Assembly (NCBI RefSeq): GCF_900199725.1
Contig: NZ_LT904904.1
Coordinates: 2,742,466-2,795,292, forward strand
Direction of reading: 5' to 3'
DNA length: 52,827 nucleotides
Source of the DNA: Cytobacillus massiliigabonensis
Lineage (GTDB): Bacteria > Bacillota > Bacilli > Bacillales > Cytobacillaceae
The position numbers and the translations under genes are program-made. Positions 26,298 through 35,660 of this stretch are shown in pieces (within the stretch, counting starts at the first letter, position 1; every line of letters starts with the position of its first letter). A model generated the notes under the pieces. That model was not told the DNA's origin. It worked only from the letters and a program-made list of their open reading frames with translations, and searched no databases.

Positions 26298-27296
26298 ATG
26301 AAAGCAATGGTTATTGATAAATACGGGAAAGTCCCGATGCGTTTGGCAGAACTGCCCACACCTGAAATTGGTGAATATGAAGTACTCGCAGAAATTCATG
26401 CTGCTAGTATTAATCCTATTGATTTTAAGATCCGCGATGGGAAGGTGAAATTGTTAGTTAAATATAAAATGCCTCTTATCTTAGGGAATGACTTTTCTGG
26501 TGTCGTTGCAAAGGTTGGCGCAAAAGTGACTCGTTTTAAAGTTGGCGACGAAATATACGCTCGTCCACGTAAGAGTAAAATCGGGACTTTTGCTGAATAT
26601 ATTGCTATTCACGAGGATGACATTGCCTTAAAACCGAAAAATTTGAGCTTTGAAGAAGCATCATCGATCCCGCTTGTGGGGTTAACCTCCTATCAAGCAC
26701 TAACAGACATTTTGCAATTACAAAAGGGAAAAAAAATTTTGATTCAAGCTGGGGCTGGTGGTGTCGGTACCTTTGCGATTCAGCTGGCTAAAGCAATGGG
26801 TGCCGCTGTTGCAACAACTGCAAGTGAAGCTGGTACGAATTTAGTAAAATCTTTAGGTGCAGATGAGATTATTAATTACAAGACAGAAAAATTTGAAGAG
26901 ATACTGGAAAACTATGATGCCGTATTTGATACACTTGGAGGCGAGACACTCGAAAAATCATTCAATATTTTAAAAGACGGAGGTAAAATCGTTTCCGTTT
27001 CGGGTTTGCCGAATGCCCGTTTCGGGAAAGAATATGGTTCCGGATTTTTTAAAACGCTGCTGTTTTCAGCGGCAAGTCATAAACTTACTGCGCTTGAAAA
27101 AAAGCATGATGTACAATATACATTTTTGTTTATGAAGCCAAGTGGAGAACAATTACGTATAATCGCAAACCATATTGAAGCCGGTAAAATCAAACCTGTA
27201 ATTGATAAAGTTTTTCCTTTTGAAGATGCTCAAATAGCGATGGAATATGCGGAGGCTGGAAGGGCAAAAGGGAAAATAATAGTAAAAATCAAATAG
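26298..27296 (+). CDS. NADP-dependent quinone oxidoreductase-like alcohol dehydrogenase (MDR)
   Basis: A 332-residue medium-chain dehydrogenase/reductase lacking the structural zinc loop, as in quinone oxidoreductases. Features: HAASINPIDFKIRDG, GNDFSGVVAKVGAKVTRFKVGDE, SLVGLTSYQAL-like stretch, and the cofactor loop ILIQAGAGGVGTFAIQLAKAMG, with AEAGRAKGKIIVKIK at the end. Likely reduces quinones or enones using NADPH. Second gene of the ArsR operon; GGAGGG precedes the ATG. Confidence 0.9.
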   Translation: MKAMVIDKYGKVPMRLAELPTPEIGEYEVLAEIHAASINPIDFKIRDGKVKLLVKYKMPLILGNDFSGVVAKVGAKVTRFKVGDEIYARPRKSKIGTFAEYIAIHEDDIALKPKNLSFEEASSIPLVGLTSYQALTDILQLQKGKKILIQAGAGGVGTFAIQLAKAMGAAVATTASEAGTNLVKSLGADEIINYKTEKFEEILENYDAVFDTLGGETLEKSFNILKDGGKIVSVSGLPNARFGKEYGSGFFKTLLFSAASHKLTALEKKHDVQYTFLFMKPSGEQLRIIANHIEAGKIKPVIDKVFPFEDAQIAMEYAEAGRAKGKIIVKIK

Positions 27297-27433
27297 TTGT
27301 CAAACGAAGCAAAAAATCTTTCCAAGCTTTTGTATGGATGTTAAATATAGATTAGAGGGAATCTTTCTATCAATATCTATCTAAAGCTACAAATGATCTT
27401 CAACGAACGGGTGCACTGCACTAATGAAGTCTA

Positions 27434-27473
27434 AAGCCTAAATTCTCACATATAATACTGGGAATTTAGGCTT
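27434..27473. terminator. Perfect 12-bp hairpin terminator
   Basis: AAGCCTAAATTC (27434-27445) pairs with GAATTTAGGCTT (27462-27473). It lies 138 bases after the oxidoreductase stop and 94 bases before the convergent DUF523 stop, so it may serve both. Confidence 0.78.
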
Positions 27474-27566
27474 GTTATATTGTGATTTGCTTTGAGTTGT
27501 AAATCCTCATTTTCACGATGCTGCCCCTATTAGCTGGTTTAATTGCAGTTAATTTTTATACATATT

Positions 27567-28025
27567 TCAAAGGATATTATCAGAAAACTGCTCTTCTGAA
27601 ATTACTTGTAATCCATTTCTTTTGAGTAAAGCAGTTGTAACCCCGTTGCCAGCAATTTTCTTCCCTTTAAATTCACCATTATAAACCATTGAACTGCCAC
27701 AGGATGGGCTATATTCTTTAAGAACCACTATAGATGCTCCGATCTCTATTGCCTTCTTTAGTGTTAAGTAAGCTCCTTTTATGTATAATTCTGTAACGTC
27801 TCTACCCGTTATCTCGACCACTTTAGCTTTTCCATCTAATACATCTTCTCCATTACCACCTATTATCTCAGCTGGTTGTCTAGGAGTTGAAAATCCACCA
27901 AGCAATTCAGGGCATACAGTAATAGCCTTATTCTCTTCTAATAGTCTACGTATCTTATGATCTAAACTGTGTGTACCGTTATACCTTACCTCTAATCCTG
28001 CTAAACAAGAACTTACTAATATCAT
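27567..28025 (-). CDS. DUF523 family protein (YbbK-like)
   Basis: A 152-residue protein. ATG at 28025 is chosen because GGAGGTGATA lies 3 bases upstream and because family members begin MILVSSCLAG. Typical stretches are CLAGLEVRYNG, CPELLGGFSTPRQPAEI and KEYSPSCGSSMVYNGEF, with conserved Cys residues that suggest a metal or Fe-S site. Biochemical function is not established. The frame runs 26 codons upstream without a proper start. Confidence 0.9.
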   Translation of the reverse strand: MILVSSCLAGLEVRYNGTHSLDHKIRRLLEENKAITVCPELLGGFSTPRQPAEIIGGNGEDVLDGKAKVVEITGRDVTELYIKGAYLTLKKAIEIGASIVVLKEYSPSCGSSMVYNGEFKGKKIAGNGVTTALLKRNGLQVISEEQFSDNIL

Positions 28026-28376
28026 TTGTATCACCTCCATTAATTCGTATCTTATGTTGTCCTTCTTATTGGGAATTTTCCACCATAAAATTACCCTTAA
28101 CATAAAGAAAAAGTGTAATTCTTGATGCAGGATTCAAGCCAATAACGGATTTAAAAAATTCCATCTCCATCCAAAAATGAACTAATAATGAATAAATACA
28201 TGGCAAAAATACTGCAGGAAGACTATTTGCTAGAAATATTTCTAAACAAACAAATTTATAGTAAAGGATGAAAAGCTGGCTTCACTATACAACTCTTGCA
28301 ATCCATTGATTTTACTTGAAAATTTCACTACTAAACGAACTGTTCTCCTGAAGGATTTCTGGTAAGCGATGAAAAA

Positions 28377-29027
28377 TTACTTCATATAATCTTCAACTAT
28401 TTCATAGCATCTTTCTTCAGTAAGGTTTGCTAACACTGCCACATATTCTAAATGTTCCATCGTACCACCTTGAAATTTTAAGGATGCCTCTTTTGCACTA
28501 TCATCTCGATAGGTTATCCAATTCCGTTGTTCTGTTCTCAATTGATCCATCTTTTCTGGCGTAAGTTCTTCCTTCAGGACACCATAAATTTCATTTAACA
28601 AGGCATCCCAAACATCAAATCTATCATTTTCCACCTTTTTTAAAGCGTATGTCGATGTATCTTCTGCTTCCATTTTTTCCACTTCTATTTTAGCCTCATT
28701 TAATTTCTTTAAGTACACTTCCTTTAGATTTGCTGTAGAACGATTAGAGGAATCTTCATCTTTCGTTGGCACATTGTTTGATATATCCTCTTCTTCGTTA
28801 GGATTGACATTCCCTGAGGTTTCTCCATTATTGTTGTCTTTGTTTAAAACATTTTCCTTAGAATCAATGTTAGTAGAAAAGTCCTTAGTGTTTTGTGATG
28901 AATGGCTATTTTGTGAGTTATTGTCCAAAGCAGCACTTGACTCTTTGGATGAGCTTTCACATGCAGCCAATAACAGTAAAAATACAATAGAAAACATTAC
29001 GATAATAATTTCTCTCTTTATTTTCAT
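28377..29027 (-). CDS. DUF1311 (LprI-like) lipoprotein
   Basis: A 216-residue lipoprotein with lipobox LLAAC, a long Ser/Asn/Glu-rich linker (about residues 25-100) and a C-terminal helical DUF1311 domain: YLKKLNEAKIEVEKMEAEDT, RFDVWDALLNEIYGVLKEELT and LRTEQRNWITYRDDSAKEAS. The domain is related to lysozyme-inhibitor LprI. Exposed on the outer membrane face. The gene stands alone; the 28026-28376 gap shows no supported feature. Confidence 0.85.
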   Translation of the reverse strand: MKIKREIIIVMFSIVFLLLLAACESSSKESSAALDNNSQNSHSSQNTKDFSTNIDSKENVLNKDNNNGETSGNVNPNEEEDISNNVPTKDEDSSNRSTANLKEVYLKKLNEAKIEVEKMEAEDTSTYALKKVENDRFDVWDALLNEIYGVLKEELTPEKMDQLRTEQRNWITYRDDSAKEASLKFQGGTMEHLEYVAVLANLTEERCYEIVEDYMK

Positions 29028-29197
29028 AATATAACCTTCCTTTTATAATGACTATCACATTTGAAGTAAACTACTATTAAACTATCATCCTGCTTCGTTC
29101 ATTTAATCGTCTCTCTTCACTATATATTTCAAAACGATTTTCAACTATCTTACCTTAAAATGCAAGCGACCTTAGATGTTGATAGATATATATAAGA

Positions 29198-29584
29198 TTA
29201 CCCTTCAACGATTGCAAGATATTTTAAAATCTTCCCTTCGGATTCAACAATTAAAATATCTCCTCTTTCCTTAGCAGAGTAAATCTTTGCACCAACAGGT
29301 AGTTTATTCGACATTTCATCTTTGAAGTCTTTATTAGTCTCATTTCTCGATTTTATTTTACCGATTTGATGGTCTTTTGTTAACGATAGTTCTTCGACCC
29401 AGTCAACATCAGTCTTGAAAATTACTCCATCATACTGAAAAATATCAGCTTCAGGATCTAATGCTAATACTTCATCCGCATCAATACTGTCAATAGTTAC
29501 TTTGGTTATTTCCTCACCATTCGAGCATCCTAAAAGAGTAAATATAGTGAATGTAAACAAAACATAATATAGTTTATGTACCAT
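29198..29584 (-). CDS. Small lipoprotein of unknown function
   Basis: A 128-residue lipoprotein. ATG at 29584 is preferred because AAAGGAG lies upstream and gives a proper signal peptide, MVHKLYYVLFTFTIFTLLGC with lipobox LLGC. The mature part begins SNGEEITKV and contains DVDWVEELS, KSRNETNKDF and VGAKIYSAKERGDILIV. Homologues are scattered in Bacillus as hypothetical proteins. No catalytic site is evident. Intergenic 29585-29853 shows nothing I can support. Confidence 0.75.
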   Translation of the reverse strand: MVHKLYYVLFTFTIFTLLGCSNGEEITKVTIDSIDADEVLALDPEADIFQYDGVIFKTDVDWVEELSLTKDHQIGKIKSRNETNKDFKDEMSNKLPVGAKIYSAKERGDILIVESEGKILKYLAIVEG

Positions 29585-29853
29585 CTCATTTTCTCCTTTA
29601 TCGTATAGACGGTAATTCTCAAACAAAAGTTGCTTCTTCAACTGTCCGATTTCGCTAACACGGTATTAATCAAGACTCCATGTAAGTCCTATAGTTTCAC
29701 CAAAACAAGCGCTAATCCTTCCCAGATAAAAGTTTGTATTGGTTGAACTTATTTATGATTTTTTTTACATTTATGGGTCGACAGATTGGTCTTTTTTAAT
29801 TTGGGTTTTCTGCGTTGGTCGAAAGAGATAGAGCTTTTGATCCCCTATCACAC

Positions 29854-30543
29854 TTATTTGTATGGTATAAATTCTACTGATTTTGCCTGATACATTTTAT
29901 CTCGATGCTCATAAACAATTATTATACTTCCTGCAAAACTGGCAGGAGATATTTGTCCAGCCACACTTACAGTTAGTTGATTGTTTCTAACTTCATAATC
30001 AATAATACTTCCAAAACTTATATCATCAAATATGTTCTCGAGTTTGATTTCTAAAGGGGTTATGTCAACAGTACATTTTTTGTCACCAACAATTACCTCT
30101 GCTTTTTCTGCATTTATCTTGGTTTTTACGTTCTTATGGATAATTGCTAAAGGATTATCAACAATTTCTTCGCTTAAATTAAAGCGATTATTCATTGTCT
30201 CAAAAACATAAACATCTTCCCATAAGAGACCTGTACCATAACCCTTTGTCAAAATTATGAGTAACTCTGGATTTTGGTCTTTATTGATGTCCTTGTAAAT
30301 AATTTGTGGAGCATAGGTAGGGTTCGTTTCACTAATCCAAAAAGGTTTTAAGTATATTCTACCTTTAAAATTTATTTTAAAATCCATAAATAATCCATTA
30401 ATTTTCTTAGCATACAGCGTTATGTTCACTTTTTCGTTCCTACTAACAATTTCATATCCTTCAATTTCCGCTTGTTCATTGTTAGAATGAATCATAAGAA
30501 ATATGACTGCCATTAATACGATGTAAGTTTTTATAGAAAACAC
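29854..30543 (-). CDS. Putative secreted protein with Ca2+-binding-like repeat
   Basis: A 229-residue protein with an N-terminal hydrophobic segment. The first codon is GTG; GAGGTG overlaps it, so the real start may be a little downstream (ATG at codon 11). The body has IIYKDINKDQNPELLIILT, a D-x-N-x-D loop like those in FG-GAP/VCBS-type repeats, and FAGSIIIVYEHRDKMYQ near the end. A similar D-x-N-x-D arrangement occurs in the protein at 41434. I do not recognise a named family. Function unknown. Confidence 0.65.
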   Translation of the reverse strand: MFSIKTYIVLMAVIFLMIHSNNEQAEIEGYEIVSRNEKVNITLYAKKINGLFMDFKINFKGRIYLKPFWISETNPTYAPQIIYKDINKDQNPELLIILTKGYGTGLLWEDVYVFETMNNRFNLSEEIVDNPLAIIHKNVKTKINAEKAEVIVGDKKCTVDITPLEIKLENIFDDISFGSIIDYEVRNNQLTVSVAGQISPASFAGSIIIVYEHRDKMYQAKSVEFIPYK

Positions 30544-30666
30544 CTCATTATAGTGTTCCCTAGCCTCATTCTTTATTCAATTAACTCTTCTCTTTAGCTC
30601 AATACATATTTTTTAATTTCGTAATTTATTTTAAATCCTCAACAATCTGACCCAATTAACTAAGAA

Positions 30667-30696
30667 AGGCACATTTCCTGCTCCAGAAATGCGCCT
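30667..30696 (-). terminator. Hairpin terminator after paiB
   Basis: AGGC-A-CATTTC (30667-30677) and GAAATG-C-GCCT (30686-30696) form a 10-bp stem with one mismatch, with TTTCTT following on the minus strand. It is about 120 bases after the paiB stop. Confidence 0.65.
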
Positions 30697-30813
30697 GTTA
30701 GTACAATAAATGTTTACTATCCTTTAACCTTCTCCATTTAGAAGATATACTCAAATGATACTTGGATATCATTGGTTAATTCGATCAAAAGGGAGGGTTT
30801 TTCCACTTGAAAT

Positions 30814-31437
30814 TTACTTTCGATTTTTTAATCTCTTTTCCATCAGTTTTGCCATTTGTTTCGAATTTGGATTCACTTCATCTTGTAATTTTTCAATTAT
30901 GTTAATATAATCCGTTTCATTTCGGTTCTGACTTAATTTATAAGCTGCTTGGATTTCTTTGACTTTAATCTTAAAACCAACAATACCTTTTAGCTGGGTT
31001 TCTATTAAGTCAGGAGAAAGGTTATCCCATAAAACCGGATTTTCACGATGTTGTTCATATTTTTCTAACATTCTCTTTAAATCTTCTATTAACTCATATT
31101 CCTCTAAAATACTTCCTTTTCCATACATATGGACCGCCTGATAATTCCAAGTTGGTACGTTTTTATGGGAATACCAGGAAGAAGAAACATATGCATGCGG
31201 TCCCTGAAACATAACAAGCACATTATCACATGTTTCAAATGCTCTCCATTGAGGATTTCCAATAGCCATATGCCCGGTAATATAGTAATCATCACCCATT
31301 TTATTTAAACCTAAAGGCAAATGAGTGGCTGTTGGTTTCCCTTGCTCTGTTGTGATAACCGTGCCAAAGGAGTTTTTCTGAACAAAATCCCAAATTTCTT
31401 CTACATTGGTGACCTTAAAATACTTTGGAATATACAT
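30814..31437 (-). CDS. paiB: PaiB-family FMN-binding regulator
   Basis: A 207-residue protein of the PaiB family (pyridoxamine-oxidase-like flavin fold) that in B. subtilis acts as a negative regulator of proteases and sporulation genes. It starts MYIPKYFKVTN and contains NSFGTVITTEQGKPTATHLPL, YITGHMAIGNPQW, VMFQGPHAYVSSSWY and VPTWNYQAVHMYGKG, all family signatures. A good site AAAGGTGG precedes the ATG. Third gene of the marR-paiA-paiB operon. Confidence 0.92.
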   Translation of the reverse strand: MYIPKYFKVTNVEEIWDFVQKNSFGTVITTEQGKPTATHLPLGLNKMGDDYYITGHMAIGNPQWRAFETCDNVLVMFQGPHAYVSSSWYSHKNVPTWNYQAVHMYGKGSILEEYELIEDLKRMLEKYEQHRENPVLWDNLSPDLIETQLKGIVGFKIKVKEIQAAYKLSQNRNETDYINIIEKLQDEVNPNSKQMAKLMEKRLKNRK

Positions 31438-31455
31438 ACAAATCCACCTTTCAAT

Positions 31456-31974
<519 letters not shown>

Positions 31975-31999
31975 TTAAGTATTTCGCTCCTTTAGATAA

Positions 32000-32452
32000 T
32001 CAATAATTTCTCTTGTTTCCCTTCTTTACATATTCCCAGTCTTTTTCTATATTTTCTCTTACTCTTTGGAGAAGATTGAAAATGGTTTCTGCTTCTATTT
32101 CGGAAAATCCCTCTAATGCAACAATATTGGAATAATCATTTTCTCTTTTTATAAAAGGATAGACATTTTTCCCTTTCTCTGTTGGAAAGAGCTTTTTAAT
32201 TTTTTTGTTATGTCTATCACCTTTTTTTTCAATAAAACCATTCATTTCAAGCTTTTTTATTGCGCGAGATGCTGTTGTTCGATCTACTTTTATCATTTCA
32301 GCTAACTTCTCTTGAATAATTCCTGGATTTTCACATATTCGGACAAGATACAAATACTGCCCTTTTGTAAGGTCATATTCTTTAAATTCTATATTACTTA
32401 TAGAATCTAATGCCCTTGCTATCATTCCGATTTCACGAAGTATCTCTTTCAT
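32000..32452 (-). CDS. MarR-family transcriptional regulator
   Basis: A 150-residue winged-helix protein. ATG at 32452 is chosen because GAGGGGG lies upstream; the frame runs 9 codons further without a good start. The recognition region is IQEKLAEMIKVDRTTASRAIKKLEMNGFIEKKG and the wing KKIKKLFPTEKG. It heads the marR-paiA-paiB operon. Two copies of the same palindrome, TTGCA-WW-TGCAA, flank its promoter, so it is expected to repress its own operon. Confidence 0.9.
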   Translation of the reverse strand: MKEILREIGMIARALDSISNIEFKEYDLTKGQYLYLVRICENPGIIQEKLAEMIKVDRTTASRAIKKLEMNGFIEKKGDRHNKKIKKLFPTEKGKNVYPFIKRENDYSNIVALEGFSEIEAETIFNLLQRVRENIEKDWEYVKKGNKRNY

Positions 32453-32478
32453 AATTAACCCCCTCAGCGTAAATTTCA

Positions 32479-32541
32479 TTGCAAATGCAACAGAAAGGTG
32501 TATGTCAATTTTATTCCTCTTTTATTGCATTTGCAATAAAA
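32479..32541 (-). promoter_or_regulatory. Promoter flanked by two identical-core MarR operators
   Basis: Site 1, TTGCAAATGCAA, is at 32479-32490. Site 2 is a perfect 22-bp palindrome at 32520-32541 with arms TTTTATTGCA and TGCAATAAAA around a 2-base centre; its core TTGCATTTGCAA is the reverse complement of site 1. A -35 element TTGACA (minus strand, 32508-32503) lies between, and site 1 covers the likely -10 region. The layout predicts repression by a dimer or dimer pair. Confidence 0.75.
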
Positions 32542-32908
32542 ACTAAAATTCAATCTTGATACCTAGATTTTGGTCAATTATATAACACAAAAAAGTGCGC
32601 CATTCTTGTAGCAAAAATGCACCCTATACAAACATATTAAACATGGAACCATAGATGCAAATTAGCTTATTTTCGATTTTAATAAAACTCTTAATAATAT
32701 AAATCTAAAAAAGCTTTATTCATTATGCTAAAAGGATTCAATTTATTTATTCATGAGCAAGTAGAACCAAATTCTATTCCTCGATCATCTTGAGCTCTAA
32801 TTATATGATATTGTTTGGTTCTATAATTCCAGGAATGCTGCTCCGTTCGTATTTTACGATCAATTAGAAAAATTTTATAAAAACTAGATATTATTAATCC
32901 ATAAAAAT

Positions 32909-32950
32909 AAAGGAGAAAACATTAGACATGTCTAACTTGTTTTCTCCTTT
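32909..32950 (-). terminator. Long hairpin terminator
   Basis: AAAGGAGAAAACA (32909-32921) pairs with TGTTTTCTCCTTT (32938-32950); the loop itself contains the palindrome TTAGACATGTCTAA. The T run is on the plus strand and the A run on the minus side. The 32542-32908 stretch shows a second weak hairpin near 32593-32623 and no supported gene. Confidence 0.65.
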
Positions 32951-33034
32951 TTATTCAAAAAAAGCGCCCTTTTCTTGATTAAGAAATTATTTATAATAGT
33001 TATCTAGAAACATTTCGCACAATAAAAGCAATCG

Positions 33035-33208
33035 TTATTTCTCTTTTTTTGACTTATAATCTGGGATGTAACCACCTAAACAAGCACATACTACAAAAAT
33101 CCAATATGGAATAACTTTCAATCCATTTGGTTCTAGATAAACTTTATTGATTACGAGAATCGCACAACTTATGAGTATTAGGATAATACCGATAATATTT
33201 CTAATCAT
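33035..33208 (-). CDS. Small membrane protein, 57 residues
   Basis: ATG at 33208 after AGGAAATGG opens MIRNIIGIILILISCAILV, then a second hydrophobic stretch (IPYWIFVVCACLGGYI) and a charged tail (PDYKSKKEK). Two transmembrane helices with a short loop are predicted by eye. It lies 33 bases after the MFS transporter stop on the same strand, so it may be the last gene of that transcript. No family is recognised. Too small for routine gene callers. Confidence 0.55.
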   Translation of the reverse strand: MIRNIIGIILILISCAILVINKVYLEPNGLKVIPYWIFVVCACLGGYIPDYKSKKEK

Positions 33209-33241
33209 GTTTTTTCCATTTCCTCAGGAACATTTATCAAT

Positions 33242-34654
33242 TTATTTATTTGTTACCAAGGAAGACGATTTCTTTTGTCTTAAAGTAAATGCTACTAATA
33301 ACCCGACAAGGGCAATTATAGCTTCAATAATCAACGCCATACGAACAGCATCGGTCAAAAGGGCCTTCCCCATTTGTTCCAAAGAACCACTGGTATTGAA
33401 GGTAGCTGAAACGATCGCCATAATTACAGCCAACCCAACTGCAGAGCCAATTTGTTGACCTGTGTTTATAATAGCAGATGCAATACCTTGTTGTTTCATT
33501 TCAATACCTAAACTAGCAGCAATAAACATGGTTGTAAATACAAAAGCTTGACCCAAACCTATAATAATAGTGCCTACTATCATTGCCCAAATAGAGCCGT
33601 ATACAGTTAATTGGGTAAGAATAATAAAGCCTATCGCTCCTAGTGCCATTCCAGTTCCCATAGTTCCAGCAATCCCTATTAAACTAATCATTCTATTAAT
33701 AAACTTTGAACCTACTAAAGCACTGAGTGTTAAAGGCAGAAAGCTCACACCTGATTGAATCGCAGAGTAATGTAATACTTCTTGCGTGTAAAGAGTTAAA
33801 AAATAGTAAAGTGTTCCAAAAGATGCAGAAAACAAAGCGGCACTGATAGTAGCACTGACTAAACTACGGATACGAATCAAACTAGATGGTATTAATGGTT
33901 CGTTCGTACGTTTCTCAATTATTACAAACAATAAAAGTAAACAAAATCCTATAAATCCAGGAATGATTGTTGTCTGATTTGTCCAGCCCTCAAGTGGCGA
34001 TTGAATTAGATAATATACCACTAAAATCATTCCTGCTGTCACTGAAACAGTTCCAGCTAAATCATAATGACGTGTAGTTGAAGTAACTTTACTCTCTTGA
34101 AGAGCAATTGGAGCCAGTATAATAACTAAAATGGTGATTGGTACATTCACTAAGAAAATTGCTTCCCATCCAAAATAATTTGTTAACAAACCACCGAGCA
34201 ATAACCCAAGAGATAAGCCAACTCCCCCCATTGCTGCCCATACTGACATCGCATGGTTTCTTTCTTTACCTTCCTTAAAGTTTGACATAATCAATGATAG
34301 AGTTGCAGGAGATAATAGTGCTCCACCTAGTCCTTGTATACCTCTTGCTACAATGAGCATCATATCAGAATTTACTAAACCTCCAAGCAGAGACCCGAAA
34401 CCGAATAATCCGGTTGCTATTATAAACATCTTTCTTCTTCCCAATAAATCTGACAATCTTCCTCCGATTAGTAATAATCCCCCATAAACTAGAGAAAATG
34501 CACTTACTACCCATTGTAATGAATTCGCAGAGAAGCCTAATTCAGAAGCAATAGACGGCAAACCAACAAAAATAATCGTGTAATCAAGTGCTAAGATTAG
34601 CTGAGATATAGCCAATAGAGTTAGAGCTAACCCCTTAAATTTCTTTTCTTTCAT
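33242..34654 (-). CDS. MFS drug:H+ antiporter, DHA2 (EmrB/QacA) family
   Basis: A 470-residue transporter with about 14 hydrophobic helices. N-terminal features: LALDYTIIFVGLPSIASELG (motif D1-like), YGGLLLIGGRLSDLLGRRKMF (motif A), ARGIQGLGGALLSPATLSL (motif B) and AIFLVNVPI. The C-terminal half has GVSFLPLTLSALVGS. Probably exports hydrophobic drugs or quaternary compounds using the proton gradient. A TetR-family gene lies upstream on the same strand, with related operators in front of both, suggesting induction by substrate. Confidence 0.93.
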   Translation of the reverse strand: MKEKKFKGLALTLLAISQLILALDYTIIFVGLPSIASELGFSANSLQWVVSAFSLVYGGLLLIGGRLSDLLGRRKMFIIATGLFGFGSLLGGLVNSDMMLIVARGIQGLGGALLSPATLSLIMSNFKEGKERNHAMSVWAAMGGVGLSLGLLLGGLLTNYFGWEAIFLVNVPITILVIILAPIALQESKVTSTTRHYDLAGTVSVTAGMILVVYYLIQSPLEGWTNQTTIIPGFIGFCLLLLFVIIEKRTNEPLIPSSLIRIRSLVSATISAALFSASFGTLYYFLTLYTQEVLHYSAIQSGVSFLPLTLSALVGSKFINRMISLIGIAGTMGTGMALGAIGFIILTQLTVYGSIWAMIVGTIIIGLGQAFVFTTMFIAASLGIEMKQQGIASAIINTGQQIGSAVGLAVIMAIVSATFNTSGSLEQMGKALLTDAVRMALIIEAIIALVGLLVAFTLRQKKSSSLVTNK

Positions 34655-34675
34655 TAAAAATTCTTCCTCTCTTTT

Positions 34676-34691
34676 TAGACCAAACAGTCTA
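34676..34691. promoter_or_regulatory. TetR-type operator upstream of MFS gene
   Basis: TAGACCAAACAGTCTA, an inverted repeat with arms TAGAC and GTCTA, ends 22 bases before the MFS start. It shares the motif T(A/G)GAC(T/C)NNNNAGTC with two further sites at 34741 and 35425. Confidence 0.65.
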
Positions 34692-34740
34692 TAATTTGCA
34701 TAAAAAAATAATTAATACAATGCATATAAAATTCACATTT

Positions 34741-34754
34741 TAGACTGAACAGTC
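34741..34754. promoter_or_regulatory. TetR-type operator between tetR and MFS genes
   Basis: TAGACTGAACAGTC, preceded by TT and followed by AAAA, is a near-perfect inverted repeat (GACT/AGTC) and matches the sites at 34676 and 35425. Confidence 0.6.
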
Positions 34755-34800
34755 AAAAACGGTCAAAATAGAATGAAGCCGTTTAATTAGCTTCACTTTT

Positions 34801-35382
34801 TTAGTCCATTGTCGTGAGAACAACAGAAACAAATTCATCTAGTACTTTATGATCCGATGATAACTTTGCTACCTGTGTTAATGAATATCTGGAGTGATTC
34901 AGATACTTAGCCAGAGCATTTAAGTCTTTATGATCCCCAAGTTCCCCCTGTTCTTGAGCGCGTACTAATGCTTTATAAAAAGCTATTTCTAACCGTTTTA
35001 AATCTTGGTTGAAAAACTCCGCGATTTCCAAATCATGAGGTATTTGAGCGATTGCACTATCCATTATAAAGCATTCTTTACGTCTTGCATCATCCTTTAA
35101 GACATTTATGCCCTCATTGAAAATTTCACTAATTGCCTTTTTTACTGATCCAGGACTCTCCAAATACGAGATAACAGCAGCACTTTTTCCATTAATATAA
35201 TGTTTTACTGCAGAAATAAACAGATCCCTTTTTGTCCCATAAGTATCATATAAACTTTGACGTGCGATTCCTAAACCCTCTATTAAGTTTTGCAGCGAAG
35301 TTCCTTCATAGCCGTAATGTCCAAAAATTTCCATTGACTTATGTAACACAATAGACGGATCAAATTCTTTATTTCTTGCCAT
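34801..35382 (-). CDS. TetR/AcrR-family transcriptional regulator
   Basis: A 193-residue repressor. The N-terminal helix-turn-helix reads HYGYEGTSLQNLIEGLGIAR, followed by SLYDTYGTKRDLFISAV, the TetR_N signature. The C-terminal ligand domain resembles the TetR_C_11-like group (LmrA/YxaF relatives): SPGSVKKAISEIFNEGINVL. Upstream and between this and the efflux gene lie three operators. Likely represses itself and the MFS pump, released by a drug-like ligand. Confidence 0.9.
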   Translation of the reverse strand: MARNKEFDPSIVLHKSMEIFGHYGYEGTSLQNLIEGLGIARQSLYDTYGTKRDLFISAVKHYINGKSAAVISYLESPGSVKKAISEIFNEGINVLKDDARRKECFIMDSAIAQIPHDLEIAEFFNQDLKRLEIAFYKALVRAQEQGELGDHKDLNALAKYLNHSRYSLTQVAKLSSDHKVLDEFVSVVLTTMD

Positions 35383-35424
35383 TTGTTTTCCTTACCTCCT
35401 TTCTAAATATTATTTTATTCATTC

Positions 35425-35440
35425 TGGACTGATTAGTCAA
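35425..35440. promoter_or_regulatory. TetR-type operator upstream of tetR
   Basis: TGGACTGATTAGTCAA, arms GACT/AGTC, lies 42 bases before the tetR start and matches the other two operators. It probably mediates autoregulation. Confidence 0.62.
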
Positions 35441-35660
35441 TAAAAAACCTAGTACTTCTTATTAATATTTATTGTTTTAGGAAAACGATAAGTGATTATT
35501 GTATAAAGTTTTTTTCTCCCACGCTAGTGCAATCTTATTCAAATCTTTTTAGATTTTTCTTTTTTTTGCTTATTCTAGTGAAAAATGAATGGAAGAATAA
35601 GTTGTTTTGGTATGAGTAATACTTAAATTAGAAAAGTCTAATCTTAAGAGGAGATTTTAA

